Of a stretch of 64,000 nucleotides of DNA, positions 1-12,022 are shown piece after piece. The DNA is taken from positions 49,793,889-49,857,888 of the forward strand of contig NC_068938.1 of assembly GCF_016801865.2 (NCBI RefSeq). Direction: 5' to 3'. The notes below the pieces were generated by a model. It was not told the origin of the DNA. It saw only the letters and a list, made by a program, of their open reading frames with translations, and did not search any database. How positions within the stretch are numbered: the first letter of the stretch is position 1; every line of letters begins with the position of its first letter. A program made the position numbers and the translations under genes. Origin of the DNA: Culex pipiens pallens (taxonomy: Eukaryota > Arthropoda > Insecta > Diptera > Culicidae).

Positions 1-10
1 GAACATCTTA

Positions 11-275
11 ACGCTCGACAGATTAAATTTACAAACATCGGCAAATTAACTGCATTTTTCGAAGAGAATTTAGCAAGTTTGTAATTTTTTCCTACCTAGC
101 GTTATACCTCATTCGCACGGGCTAATTGTAGCCGTAATATGTGTTTTAACTCATACAGCTTTGACAGATAAGGTTATAAAAATGGCTATAAAAAGTTACA
201 ATCTTGCTAAATTCTCTACGAAAAATGCAGTTAATTGCCGAAGCAAGTTACAAATAACTTTATTCTGCCGAGCGT
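11..275. mobile_element. Foldback MITE, about 265 bases
   Basis: Bases 11-84 read ACGCTCGACAGATT and onward. Bases 194-275 are their imperfect reverse complement, ending in TCTGCCGAGCGT. The arms share long blocks such as GAGAATTTAGCAAG and TGCATTTTTCG, so the unit would fold into a hairpin with a loop of about 110 bases. There is no coding potential. It lies in what should be an intron of the minus-strand gene that begins at 451. The superfamily cannot be assigned because the left flank is only ten bases. Confidence 0.6.
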
Positions 276-280
276 CAAAT

Positions 281-328
281 TGTTCTGATTTCGAGAGAGT
301 TCTGCAGAATTCATACGAAATCAGAACA
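281..328. repeat. Short perfect hairpin
   Basis: TGTTCTGATTTCG at 281-293 is repeated exactly in inverted orientation at 316-328, with a 22-base loop. It lies between the foldback element at 11-275 and the splice donor at 450. It could be the remnant of a small inverted-repeat element; no function is suggested. Confidence 0.5.
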
Positions 329-450
329 ACTGCTCAGCCACGTCTGGCTCGACATGTCTCGTTGCAAAAGATGCTGTAGGTCCTATTGCAAACTAGTACG
401 AAAATTGAACGCTTGAAATAAAACAAAAATACATAAAAATCTCTACCAAC

Positions 451-1947
451 CTCCAAGTTCTGCTGCATGTTGATGATCTTCTTGATCGTGTCGTACACAC
501 TGCCCGGCTTGGCCGCCGTTTTACCGGCGGGCGGTGCCGCTGCAATTACGTTGGCATCCGACCCAGCCGCCGCCGGTTTCTGAGCTTTGTGCAGCTTGCC
601 AAGGTTCACGTTTGCGAAGGGATTCCGCACCGGTGAAGCCGGCCGCGGCAGAACCACCTCCTTCTGGCCGTTCCGTCCGTGGATGATTTCGACGATTGGT
701 TTTAGGGTGGTTGTGGTGCTGGTGCTGGGGCTAGCGGTAGTGGTTGTCGTTGTGGTCGTCGTCGTCGGAGTGACCTTCTTGGGTTGAACGTTTCGCTTGC
801 GGTCCCAGTGGCTCCAGCTGTCGTCGTATTCGTTGTCGTACTCGTAGTTGTTGTACTGCTGGGGTTGTTGCTGCTGCTGGGGACTGTCCTGCTGGAACGA
901 GTCCATGCCAAACTGGGAGTAGTCGTTGGCGACGGAGCGTTGCTGTTGCTGCTTGATGTCTTGCATCGGGTTCGGGGTGTGCACTTGGTACTGCTGTTGC
1001 AGGGGCTGGGGTTGTTGCTGCTGGAGTCGGCTGTTCTTTTGCTGGTGGATGAGGGATTTGAGCTCTTGCACTTCTTCGTCGTCTTCGACGGCGTTCTTGG
1101 CCATGCTGTTGCGCAGACTGTTGATCTTGTTGAAGGTGTTGCTGGAGCTGCTGCTACTGCTGCTGACGGGAGTGTTGCTGGAGCCGGTGTAGGGATTGAC
1201 GAAAGCGTTGTAGTTGTTACGGTTGTCGACGTAGGACGGGTTTAGGTCGTAGTACTCCGGCTCGCTGTCTTCGTACTCGTCGTACTCTTCGGCCGATTCG
1301 AGTTGCTGCTTGTTGCGCAGGGCGTTCATCTGCTGGTTGTACATGATGAGATTGCGCAGGAAAGTTGAGTCGGGAGCGTGGCGAGGGGGTAGGTTCTCGT
1401 ACCACTGTTCCGTGCCGACGGGCATGTATTCCCGAGCCCGTTCCCGTTCGTCTTCCTGGAGCATTTCTTCGTGCAGGTCGTCCAGTGGGTTGTTGGACTC
1501 TCGGTCGTCCGAGTAGCTGTAGCTGGGGGCATGAGCGTAGTAGTACGGAGTGGGTTTGTACTCTCCACGGTACGTTGGGAGCCCGAACGAGGGATACCGG
1601 TCGTGCCGCTGATGCCGTCGGTGCACTACTGGTGGAACGTAGTAATAGTTGTTGGTGTTGCCACCATAGTACCCACTGTCGTCGTAATAATCCGACGCTG
1701 CATACTGCGGCATGTACTGTGGTTGACTGTCGTAGTACTGTTGCTGTTGCTGCTGCTGCTGCTGTTGTTGCTGGGGAATAATCTGCGAGTACACCGGCAG
1801 CGAGAGTGAGCCTCCGTATTCACTCGGTGGAAGCAGATTAGCTCGTGTGTACCGCTTCGTCCCGAATACCGGGTAGCCCAGGGAGGACGCACTGCAGGTC
1901 GCCATCAGAACGGCGTACAGCGTCGACGCTATCAGGAAGCTCTGCAT
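451..1947 (-). CDS. Secreted low-complexity Gln/Tyr/Thr-rich protein, first coding exon (3' part outside window)
   Basis: This is a 499-codon exon in phase 0. The start at 1947 is chosen because a splice acceptor (pyrimidine tract, then CAACAG, exon from 1975) lies just upstream, the context is CTCCACCATG, and the first ~20 residues form a signal peptide (MQSFLIASTLYAVLMATCSA). The earlier in-frame ATG at 2028 is intronic. After the signal come a dibasic KRYTR site, a run of 12 Gln at about residues 59-70, a Tyr-rich stretch, acidic DEYEDSEPEYYD, a Ser run, several Gln-rich stretches and a mucin-like Thr run at about residues 400-415. The end is better ordered (VEIIHGRNGQKEVVLPRP, then YDTIKKIINMQQNLE). 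The donor follows at 450 (GAG|GTTGGT). I recognise no catalytic domain. The composition suggests an extracellular matrix, cuticle or salivary-type protein, which is inference. Runs are encoded by mixed CAG/CAA codons. Confidence 0.75.
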
Positions 1948-1975
1948 GGTGGAGATACTGTTGCGCTTCGTACAC

Positions 1976-4948
1976 CTGTTGAGGTACACAGAGAAAAGAC
2001 AAACACGATTGTTGTTGCTGTTGTTCAACTAACTAGCGCGGGGCTGTTCTGTTGAGTCCTCCAAAGTGGTGAGAGAAGGTGAAAAGTCAACGCCGGGAGA
2101 ACACATACGGTGGTGGTGTTAACAACAACAGAAGTCACGTCGCTACCGTCGGGTCGGGTTGGAGAGGGAGAGAGTGCCGTTGAAGGACACCAGGCCACGT
2201 GGACGGGGAAGCAACGGGTGAAACGGGTGGCAATTTGCGTCATCGGCGCTAGACAGAGACGGAACACTCACCCCGTGTGGCCGGGTTGGCCTTCGGGCCC
2301 CATCACAGGAGCACTTTGGATCGTGCGCGCAAAACAAGAAAGAAAAAGCACTCTCCAGCACGGGGGTTATTTTGAACCTCACCAGTCAGAGGGTATGAAT
2401 CAGTAGTTTTTATTTGGCCATAATCGTAACCGTCTATCTTTGGCGACAACGGCCAAGACCTGCGTCACGGGCCGGCCGTGGACCGGTGCCAAGCTCGGAT
2501 GCTGCCGGGCAGGAGAAAAGCCAAGATGTATGCAAGGATGATGTTGAAGGCACTCCAACAAATGGGGTTTAATGAGGAAAACGGACGTGCGAAGCCGTCC
2601 TGTGCTGTTTGTCGGAGCGTGAAACTATTATTGAACACGGGGTGGAGGTTTATTTTTGGAATGTCGACACCACCCATAACTTTCAATTGGGTGGAAATTC
2701 CTGCAAACTAGGACAATTGCGTGATATGACACATCATAGAGATGGTGACGTACGAGGTGACGGATGTGGTTGTCACCGCCACCCCCTGGCTAGTAGTACT
2801 GGTAATAATAATTTCAATAATTGAACACTAGCTACCGAGTTTGTTCCGGTGAATTGCACGTTCTGTACCTGTGTCATATGCGAGCAAATCGATAGTTTGG
2901 TGGGGTTTGACGTAGGTTAAACTTCCTCTATTCCATCATACAATCAAATTCATTTCATCATCAAACTGTGAGGCAATAGATATTGGATTGAGTTAAATTA
3001 AATATTTATGATTCATGATAAATTGGTTTCATTGTGAATATTCCCAGACTATTAAATTACTTCTGCTTCTATTTTGGATTTCAAGAACAATACAGATAAA
3101 TTATTGAGAAAGACGCTAATTAAAGGTATTAATTTCTGTTTCAGTAAAAAATAAAAGAATCAGTTTGTATTGTTTTACTTTTTACTTTCAATTAATCAAG
3201 CTATTTTATATGCTATATTTTGAAAAAAGATTTTTTTCTGTCTCAAGCTAAATTGGTTATTTTTTTCAAATTATTAAGTAAGACTCCAAAAAATGCTGTA
3301 TTGGATTGTATATAATTACTCTTAAATCATTTCCTTAATATTCACGTTTATTTCTAGCATTGCTTGTCTGTTATCCTGAAGAATAAGTTCTCTGCCTTCA
3401 ATAATCCCGGTTAATGAAAAAAACCGAATCCAAACAGTTTTTTCAAAATTTTAGTTAACAGCGAAGTTAACAGTTTTTTGAGCATTAGGTGTTCTACGGA
3501 AAGAAACAATTCTTAAATATAGTCATCTTTTTATCTAATGATAAAAAGATGTCATGTTAACATTAAGTTGATTAATAAACTGTCACTGAATCCACCTTGT
3601 AAATGCCGGCCCCAATACTCTTCACGGGTGTTCCCCTCAGGAACAGGGAAAGATTTACTTTTTTTACTTCTTACTTAGTTGTTGGAAAGCTTTACCAAAT
3701 CAATTGAACAAATTAAAATATTTTTGATTTTTTAATTTAGTATATAAAAAGGTATTGAATTTATTTTTCAAGTCATCTTATAAATTCAGTATATTATAAA
3801 ATTGTAAAAAAATGAAAACCTAATCATAGTAGTTGTACTCTTTTTTTCCTTCTTTTTTTTGAAATCATTATCCTAATCTTATTTAGAGTTGAAGTAGATA
3901 GTACATAAAATAAGAAAAACCATACTTGAGTTTTGAACGTTTCACAATTTTGTAGTGAAGCTAGTTTGAAGATACTTAAATTATTATATAATGCTTGGCT
4001 GTTTGAATCTTCTGAGTAGATTTTTGTTAATGTGTAACAATAAAAATAGAGGAAAAATATTATTTTTTGCTAAATTAAAGTTTTATGTTGATAGTTTTTG
4101 TGAAAACATCATAGAGCAAAGGCAATAAATTTTACGTTTGCAATTGTAATTCTACACTTAATTTGCTCAATACCGATAATATTTTAATGACACGTGAGCG
4201 AGCTAGCAAAATTAGATGATAAGATTTTCAGAATATGTTTTGTTTATAAAATGTATTGGTGCAGGTTTGTTCTGGAGAAATGATTTCGATGTGGATGAAA
4301 CATAAAAATGTGAATTTATTATAATTCAAATTTGAATTAATCTGTAGTCAAGCTCTTTTAGAAGCTTCAAATTCTTCAGGTGAAAATTTCCTCCCCCCAT
4401 CAACACCGTTTTCGTCACCAAATCCATCCTGTAGCTATTCACAAGGACAAACCCCCAAACGCTTGAAGGACGTCCGCTCAGAGTTGCTGTGCCGGGCTCG
4501 CTCCAGGAAAGCGAAACGAATCAATTGATTTGGAGTCACTTTTTCCTGGAAATGTGACGCCTTCCCAGGGCTCTCGCTAGAAATGCGTCTCTAATTACAA
4601 AGAGCGGACTTTTTGCCTCAATGAAAATTGTTTCCACATGGAGACGCATGGTTGAGCACTTTGCGAAAATTTCCCGGAGGGACTAATTTTAGACCGACCT
4701 GCAGGGGAAGTCCACATGGGTTCAGTTGACGAAAATTGGGTTAATTCCAGCACTGACATGCAACGCAGAACTCGGTGTGACCCAATAAACGCTGCAGGGT
4801 GCAAAGCACATGCGAAAGGGCTTTCAAGTGGTGCACAGGCATTTTGGTGCAGCTGATGGGACGCACGCAACGTGGTGTGTGTAGTTGGGTGACCTATTTC
4901 CCTTTGCAACAGGTTACACGATGCTTGGGAGGCCCAGCTGGAACTTAC
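1976..4948 (-). other. First intron of the minus-strand gene
   Basis: On the minus strand this runs from the donor AG|GTAAGT (bases 4948-4943) to the acceptor CAACAG (ending 1976). The part nearest the coding exon (2030-2870) is GC-richer and unique. The middle (2880-4400) is very AT-rich and includes the repeat at 3551-3662. Short ORFs on both strands show no recognisable domain. The intron is inferred from splice consensus alone. Confidence 0.45.
3551..3662. repeat. Interspersed repeat, copy 1 (uninterrupted)
   Basis: About 110 bases, starting CATGTTAACATTAAGTTG and containing GGTGTTCCCCTCAGGAA, recur almost identically at 51931-52200. There they are split by a 151-base insertion. This copy therefore serves as the empty-site reference. 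It resembles the end of a larger element; the family is not identified. Confidence 0.7.
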
Positions 4949-5068
4949 CTAGTTGTTCGGGGTTTTCTGGTGCAGGTTTGGTATCCAAAGATGTTGAGGA
5001 ACGTTCAACGGTCGATTTGAACCAACCGAGCAATTCCTCAAAGTTCGACACACAAACTATTTAAACAG
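4949..5068 (-). promoter_or_regulatory. Candidate promoter and leader exon of the minus-strand gene
   Basis: On the minus strand a TATA-like TTTAAATAG lies at about 5057-5065. It is followed about 85-115 bases later by a strong donor, CAACTAG|GTAAGT, whose exon ends at 4949. A start near 5035 would give a non-coding leader exon of about 85 bases that joins the acceptor at 1976, leaving 28 untranslated bases before the ATG at 1947. The GC-rich DNA upstream (5100-5960) fits a promoter region. Transcription has not been shown. Confidence 0.4.
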
Positions 5069-5099
5069 TTGTTCAATTCACTTTTCACTCTTCACACTA

Positions 5100-5960
5100 T
5101 TGCAAACTTTATGTGCAATATCTTGCGGGATTCCGAATCCCAGTTTTTGTCACCCCCGCGTAGGAAGCAAATTTTCAGCTGCGTGGGTGTCCTCGCACAC
5201 GCACACCACCACTTCCCTGCTCTTCCTGCAGGACCTCCTCAATGCTCCTTATCACTGAGCGCAAACACACACACATACACTGTACACTGGGGGGAGGTTG
5301 GCAGGTTCTGCGAGCACTGCTTGCTTTTTTGCTCCTCTTCTTTTGGGTTGCTCACCGCTTGGTAGTCGCTTTCTGAATGTCTGATAACCGACTCCCAGAC
5401 GGTTCCTTTTATAGATTTCCGTTCGGGTTGCGCGACTTCGGGTTTTTCACCCGAGTGCCGAATCGCCCACACATTCTGAATGAAAAGTTCCCCCCGCGTC
5501 CCGCTGCTACCACATTTTCCAGAACCACAACCCACGAGCCGGGAGCTTCATTCAGAGCCGCGAGTCCAGCGTTCCCTTTGTGTTGGTATTGGTTTCGCCA
5601 TCTGTTTTCCCGCACCGAGCTTTCTTTCATTCACGAAAGCTCGCCGAGCCCTCTCGGCGTTCCGAGTAAAAGCTCCGACCGGCACCGGTTCCGAACTCGG
5701 TGACGTAGTCCTCCCCCCAACCCCTCGCGAGTTCGAAGCAGATACTCCCCGAAATGTGGAGCGCAATAGCGGAAAAATCTATTTTTAGCACAGAGCTATA
5801 TTGCGTCGTCGTGTGGCGCCCTCCTCATGCGCACATCGTCACTATCCTTCCGAACCGGGTCCGCCGGGCGCTCCACCGGTGGCCGCCGCCGGTTCTTGCC
5901 GCGTGTTCACAAATCCCGTCAATGAAGCGAATAGTTTTGGGCTTTGGGGCTGCCTTGCCT
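5100..5960. other. GC-rich unique block upstream of the leader exon
   Basis: This block is markedly GC-richer than its surroundings and contains CpG-rich stretches (for example 5600-5720 and 5840-5960). Overlapping ORFs of up to 140 codons occur on both strands, as expected by chance in stop-poor DNA, and none shows a domain. It probably holds promoter-proximal elements of the gene to the left. No dispersed repeat was noticed. Confidence 0.35.
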
Positions 5961-7335
5961 TAACCGCGCGAATTGAGCGAATTGGTACGTGGGAGGTGTG
6001 GTGAAACCATCCCCGGTTTTGCAAATTTTGCTCTGAGGGTAGGGAAGGAAACTCAAAGTTATTTGGATCCCGAAAGAATCCGCTCTGAATCAGTGCGTAA
6101 TTGACTGGCAGCACATTAGACGGGGCGTTGATATTAGATTCTTTCCTGTTGGTGGAACGCAAATTATGAAATATTGCGGAGTGCCACGCGCACGCATCAT
6201 CAACCCACGTGTTGTTGAAAATGTGGAGTCGGTTACAGCACGTCATGTTCTGGTGAAATTTCACGAAATTGCTGGCTTGGGGGAAGCTATGTTTGATGTG
6301 GCGTTCTTGGAAGCATCAGTTACGAGCCATTGATCTTTGCGTTACTCATGTAAGGGGAGTACTCATATTCGTGCAGTACAATTTGAAAACAGCTGTTCAA
6401 GAGTGTAATCACGAGGGGTGGAGATTTGCTTTGAATTGAGAGCCGTTTGAAGGAAAAACAACAGCCTGTAAATTAGGCGAACTATTGCGCGTATTCCCAA
6501 AAAAGACACGCGGCAAACCAGCCTCGAAACGACGCGCCGCACTTTCGGCAAATGCGCGCTGTCAAATCTCATACTGCGGGTTTTGTTTTTGTTGGTCTTC
6601 TTTTTCGAGTTGCTTGCCATTGTTGCCGGGTATGTTTTTTATTGCACTAAAAGTGCAGAAAATCGCTGGCAACAATGTCTATGGCACATTCTGAAATGCC
6701 GCACGGCGTGTTTCTTTGATAGAAACGGACAATATAAGATTTTCAAAATTCGTCCCTACAATCTCGGTGCAATGTTGACACTCTTCAAATGTGGTTCCGA
6801 TTATATTGTGTGACAATGGAGCATTTCCATTCGAGCAGTTTTTGCTTTTTTCTACAATGTATTCCTTATGGGAGAACTGTCATTTCTACCACTCGAATCG
6901 GGTGCTCCATTGTTGCCAAACGCAATTTTAGTCAGAGGCTATTTTGTCAATCTTGCATGCATTTACATTTTTGATTATAACACGGAACTCCGGAAACTAG
7001 AAAGAGAACTTGTATCATCTCCAGTATTGCAAATCATCAAATATCATTTGATGAGTTCTGCACCAATACATCAAAGATTATAACGACTGTTACTATACCT
7101 TTCTTTTGTCTCGTGATTTCCTGCAATGTCACTCTTCTTTTTTCCTCGAATACGCGCTATCGCCGCTGAGTTTTCGTTATATCGTTCGCGTTGGCGTAAT
7201 TAAATAAGTGGCGACTTTTTGTGATTAAAAGGTAATATACTTGTTGAAAATCTCAAAATATTATTTTACAAAAACATATTAAATACACTGGAAAGATGAT
7301 TTTCAATCCCCTCAAAAACTTTCATGAAGGTATTT
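5961..7335. other. Intergenic DNA, no gene seen
   Basis: Short ORFs only. The left part (to about 6700) is unique in the window. The rest is AT-rich and may hold old repeats, but I could not match it elsewhere here. Confidence 0.4.
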
Positions 7336-8088
7336 GGGTAATTCTCCGCCAACTCACACAGCAGTTGCCCTGACCCCTCTTCGATTTGCGTGATACTTTA
7401 TCCTTAAGGGTAACTTTTGTCCCTGATCACGAATCCGAGGTCCGTTTTTTGATATCTCGTGACGAAGGGGTGGTACGTCCCCTTCCATTTTTGAACATGC
7501 CTGAAACGGTGATGAGATAGAAATTTGGTGTATATTATATTATAATTGTCTGCTCTACAACATTGTAGAACATTGTTACACTCTAAAAAATAGCCCTGCA
7601 AAGTTAGAAAAAAAACACGAAATTTTAAAATGAAAAATTTTGTTCTAAATGAAAATATGACATTTCTGGGACAATGTAGATTCGAAAAGCATACATTAAA
7701 TTTCCCTTAAAATAAAATGTTCCAAACAATTTTACAGTCGAGTAACGGAAAATGGGAGAATTTTAGGGAGAAACTGTTTTTAGTGTTTTTCTTTCGATGA
7801 AAAATACGTTTTTTCGGAATTCTGAGTAAACCATCAAATCAGGCGTCTAATTTTACATAAAAGTCCCTTTGACACCAAATTTCTATCTCATCACCGTTTC
7901 AGGCTGCAAATTATTGAAAAACACCTCTTTTTTCGCTTGTTCAAAAATGGAAGGGGTCGTACCGCCCCTCCGTCTCGAGATATCAAAAAACGGACCAAAG
8001 ATTTGTGATCAGGGACAAAATTCACGCAAATCGGAGTGGGGTCGGGGCAACTTTTCCGGAATTCGTGTGAGTTGGTAGAGAATTACCC
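7336..8088. mobile_element. Family B foldback element, complete copy
   Basis: The ends GGGTAATTCTCCGCCAAC and GTTGGTAGAGAATTACCC are inverted, and similarity continues inward for about 180-200 bases on each side. The element is flanked by ATTT at 7332-7335 and at 8089-8092, a candidate four-base target duplication. The arms include inverted copies of GATATCTCG and CATCACCGTTTCAGG. No transposase is encoded. A second, longer copy lies at 56661-57680, with fragments near 24345 and 34310. Confidence 0.75.
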
Positions 8089-8092
8089 ATTT

Positions 8093-9789
8093 AATGTTTA
8101 AAGTGAGTAGAGGTGTTTCAGTTGATTTGGAATTCATAAGGAAATATATTATTATATAGCTCTGCCACAGGCTATATAGAAATTTTAGATGAATGTAGAA
8201 GACACTTGAGGATTTTGGAGATCATATTCAATGAAAAAATATCATTCGTTCATTCCCTTATATTTCGATCAAAAACCTATTTTTATCGTAATTGTGGGGC
8301 GTAATATGGACATAACTTGTGGGATAATTTGAAAAACTTTTGTAGGGTAATTGAGCACATTCTAAAGGATAAGTTGAACATTTGGTTTTTTGATCAAATT
8401 TTCTCCGTTTTGTCCTAACAGACAAAATGGAGTACATCAACCAGAACTTTTGCATCAAGATTACTGTTAGAGACGTTATAGGTTCTTCAAAAGTACTATC
8501 CCCTTATGTACTGTCTTCAACACAATTTACAACAAAGTTTAACTATTTTTACTATCAAATTGTTGCAGTATTGAGTCCGTATCAGGGATGGAATAATTGC
8601 AAAAAAAATCAATTTCGCTTGCGAACTTTCTTCACCCGCGAAAAAGAGAGGAGGCAAATCACGCAAAAGTAAATCTTTCCCGAAATTCTCCAAGAAAATC
8701 AATCTGCTGATGATTTTTTGTGAATTTCCTTGTCAGCACCACTTACTCAATTTGATTACACACATTGCCCATCTACAAAATGTGACAGGTAATTTTTCGA
8801 CGTGTGACGTTACACTTGCAAGTGTAGTAGTGAAAAAGATGTTCCGCCGAATAATCAAGATGATGATTTTTTTCGATTTTTTTTACCGATCTTTCGTGCG
8901 CGAGAGAGGAGAGCCATGCTCCCTTCGGATTTTTTCTCTTGATGAACGTCCAGAGATTTTCTTTTGATGATGATTATGCGATCGCTGGTCCGTATGTTTG
9001 ATAATTTTGGAATAAGACAATAACTTCCTTGGTTGCTGTGCACCCTTATTTTGTTTTTATTTTGCTCACACAGGTCCAACATTCAATGTCTCTTTACAAA
9101 ATTTTATTGATTTATTTTTTTAAAATATTTGTAGGATAATCATTAACATTATTAAAAAAACGAAAAATTTCTTTTTTGGATTCAAATAAAACACTGCAAA
9201 TTGAATTTTACATTAAAAATTGAAGTCAAAAAATCTAGTTAAATTTCTATTTAAAAAAAAACAAAATAAATGACAACACTTTTCTGTACATCAAAGTTGT
9301 CAAAATGAATCAAAAACTCGACTTTTTCTATGAAAAAACATAAAAATATGTTTTGATAAACTTTTTGTAAAACGGCCTTTGTTATGCATCGGGACCGGTT
9401 TAACGAGTCTTTAAAGATAAATATTAGAACTTTGAGCCAATTTGGTCAAAGCTGGGTTGAGATATCGTGGCACTATTTTTTTGGCAATGATAATAACATT
9501 ATTTAGGGTTTTAAAAGGGGGTGTCATTTATATCAGTTGTGAATGATTTGATCGAGACACGTTATTGTCAGAAAGGTGGCCTTTAAAAATGTCCTCAAGG
9601 CATCAATAAAAAAATGGTGTTGAAAACGGTATCATGAGGAAGTGACAAAATCTCGCAATATATTTGACTTTAAGAACAAAGATCAAAAATAAATTCGAGA
9701 ATCTTAGCATTTCAACAGCACAAATGAAACACATGTTAAATTCATCAATGAGAATTCTGATAAGGCTCATTCACAGCTCATTGAATGTT
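8093..9789. other. AT-rich intergenic DNA
   Basis: No gene recognised. A short GC-richer patch at 8880-8960 (GCGCGAGAGAGGAGAGCC) stands out. The remainder is AT-rich with scattered homopolymers. Confidence 0.4.
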
Positions 9790-10660
9790 TAGCTGATGCC
9801 ATTAATCAAATTGCGATTTCATTTTCGCTCAAGATGGCCTCTAATGGACTTTCTAGCTTCACCGTACATCCCGGGCACCATCTTGCGCCACGCTCCAGCT
9901 CCGTCAATGCAGTCTTTTCTCGAAACCCACTCACGTTTTCGATCGCCCAAGTTGGGGAGGTCAAGAAGAAGCTTTTCAAACACCCCTTTCTCCCACCCGC
10001 AGGCAGAACTTGTTCTTGGCCAGCTGCTTTTGGTGGTTTTTGCTGGGAGACTGGTGGAGTGGGACAGATTCATTCACAAAATTTTCGCAACCCCCTTCTC
10101 GCCGCTACCACCCGCTCCCCTGGAAAAGAACTTGAATTTTACGAGAGGTTCGGATTCTACACTCACACATACACGCTCTCGTTGCTTCCAAAGTTCGCTG
10201 GAAACCCCAAATTTCAACTTTTTGGTGTTGGTTGTCCAAACCACCATCGTTTCTTGGTAGTGGTGAAAAGCTGTCGAAGTTTGCTCGACACCAATACCCA
10301 TGCAGACACGAACCGCTGGAGAGCTTTTCGGAGCCATAAATTGGGCAATCGTTTTGCTTGGTGCTGTTGCTGGCTTGGGGACGCCCACGCTGGGAAATTT
10401 TCCTCTTTTGCGAGCACGGCGAGCAGGGAACCTTCCGATGATGGGTAGAGTGGTAGCTTTTGCAAGTCACCCAGCTTGAAAATTGGGAAAAATAATCTTG
10501 AAAAGCGAGCCATCACATGAACACGTACACGTGGGACTATCTTGTTTTGGGACTTTGGGGACGGGTTTTTCCTCGGAACTCAATTAATTTTCGTTCAACC
10601 GCGCAGTTGTCTTCGCACGCGATGGTGGTCCGAGCAGAAGCTAGGAAGCAAGGGTTTATT
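9790..10660. other. GC-richer unique block, no defensible gene
   Basis: ORFs of 154 and 204 codons on plus and 84-121 on minus overlap in five frames. None has a domain, biased codon use or splice context. The overlap reflects GC content rather than coding. It could be a regulatory region or untranslated exon. Confidence 0.35.
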
Positions 10661-11140
10661 CAACTGCTGGAATGTAATGGCTTATGTTGATGGCAGCAAA
10701 TGACAATTCACAATTTGTACTTAATTGGGTATAAGAACTTCCTGATGGTTCTATTCCATTTCCCAGCAATTTCCCAGAAATTTATTAAGCAGAGTGACCC
10801 TTTTAACACAGTAAACAATTCCGACAATGAGCTATTATTCAAAAATGTGTATCGTTCTTTTTTTAATAGGAGTAATAGGAGCTCAAATCGGGAATTTTTC
10901 TGGTACTTTTGTACCCGACCCTCTCCGATTTCAACGAAACTTTGTAGACAAGTTATTCTAGGCCTATATAAGCCATTTTTGTGTATATGAAGCCAATAGT
11001 ACTCGAAAATAACATTTGAGAAGGGCGTAAGTTATTCAAATATTTTTGTATTTTGTCATTCAAAAATAACTGTATCTCAAAGCCGTTGCATCGTATCAAA
11101 GAGTGGTCAACAGACTTTCCTTTTGACGGGTGCGACAATA

Positions 11141-11198
11141 GGGGGATGGCGTCGCTATTTTTAGACCACGTTTTCCACTTTTTCTCATCGAAACCGAC
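11141..11198 (+). mobile_element. 182-base MITE, left-end fragment
   Basis: Preceded by TA, this starts GGGGGATGGCGTCGCTATTT and matches the first ~58 bases of the copy at 12682-12863. It then breaks off in CCGGTTTTTC. With the inverted complete copy beginning at 11222 it forms a larger false hairpin. Confidence 0.65.
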
Positions 11199-11221
11199 CC
11201 GGTTTTTCTATGCGCACCATA

Positions 11222-11403
11222 GGGACGTGGCGTTACATCGTGCTGCCACCTGGTTTTTTTAAGTGCAAGAGTGGAAAAGTGCTGAGTCATTGTCTAAAAA
11301 TAGACGGCGTCCTATCTCGCCCAGCAAAATGAAGTCGATAAAGTAGTCGGTTTCGATGAGAAAAAGTGGAAAACGTGGTCTAAAAATAGCGACGCCATCC
11401 CCC
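11222..11403 (-). mobile_element. 182-base TA-flanked MITE, complete copy
   Basis: It runs from GGGACGTGGCGTTAC to the inverted GGGGGATGGCG end, with TA immediately outside both ends. It is the same length as, and nearly identical to, the copy at 12682-12863 in the opposite orientation. A TA target duplication fits the Tc1/mariner group or a similar TA-inserting family. It is non-coding. Confidence 0.75.
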
Positions 11404-11588
11404 TATTTCTCGTCACGACCCAAAACCTGACACAGCTCGGTAGCTTGATCGGTGCACCGAAACCAAAGTTTGGTGTGACGGCGGTGTGGATGGGTACACA
11501 AAACTTAACATGATTTCTGCGCCTACTACACGGGAGAAGTTTGGAACTCTTGATGCCTAGCAAGCCAACTGAAATCAACAGTTCTTAA

Positions 11589-11652
11589 TGGTGTGGTTGT
11601 CTAAGGCACTGCATTAGTATTTTAAAGGTTCTTGGTTCGAATCTCGACAGCT
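11589..11652 (+). repeat. tRNA-like segment (Pol III box A and box B)
   Basis: GTGGTTGTCTAAGGC resembles box A, and GGTTCGAATCT further on is a good box B. It sits inside the composite insertion, so it is a SINE-like or captured promoter rather than a working tRNA gene. I cannot close a convincing acceptor stem. Confidence 0.5.
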
Positions 11653-11955
11653 ATTATTTTATTTTTTAAATGTTTTTTTATTTGTTAGGATAATTTTTTA
11701 GGAATAGAATTTCGTAGTGTCATGAAATATAAACTCTAACTTCTCGTGCATATAATCCTGAAATAGGCATTTTCATTTAAACCTGCCTGCTTAATACAGA
11801 ACGTCTTCTCTATTCCACTACAAAAATCCATTAATATTTTAACCCTTTGATTAAAGCGTCGCAAGTTCGAAGAAGTTTTTTTTTAAATGTATATAATCAC
11901 TGATTTTGACAATAAATATTGAAAAAATAAATAAAATAAAATTAAAAAAAATATT

Positions 11956-12022
11956 TGAGTCAGGATTGAACCACGAACCTCATGATTAAAAGACGGAGAA
12001 AACATCCGCCAGGCCACCCCGA
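11956..12022 (-). repeat. tRNA-like segment, opposite orientation
   Basis: On the minus strand GTGGCCTGGCGGATG resembles box A and TGGTTCAATCCTG resembles box B. It faces the tRNA-like segment at 11589, so the same composite carries two convergent Pol III-like promoters. No mature tRNA fold was found. Confidence 0.45.

Noticed and set aside
587..1809. Plus-strand ORFs opposite the secreted-protein exon (up to 153 codons)
   Set aside because: They are antisense shadows of the repetitive Gln/Thr codons; translations are Leu/Val/Cys runs.
9796..10516. Overlapping ORFs of 100-204 codons in five frames
   Set aside because: Mutual overlap on both strands, no domain, no splice or start context; explained by a GC-rich, stop-poor stretch.
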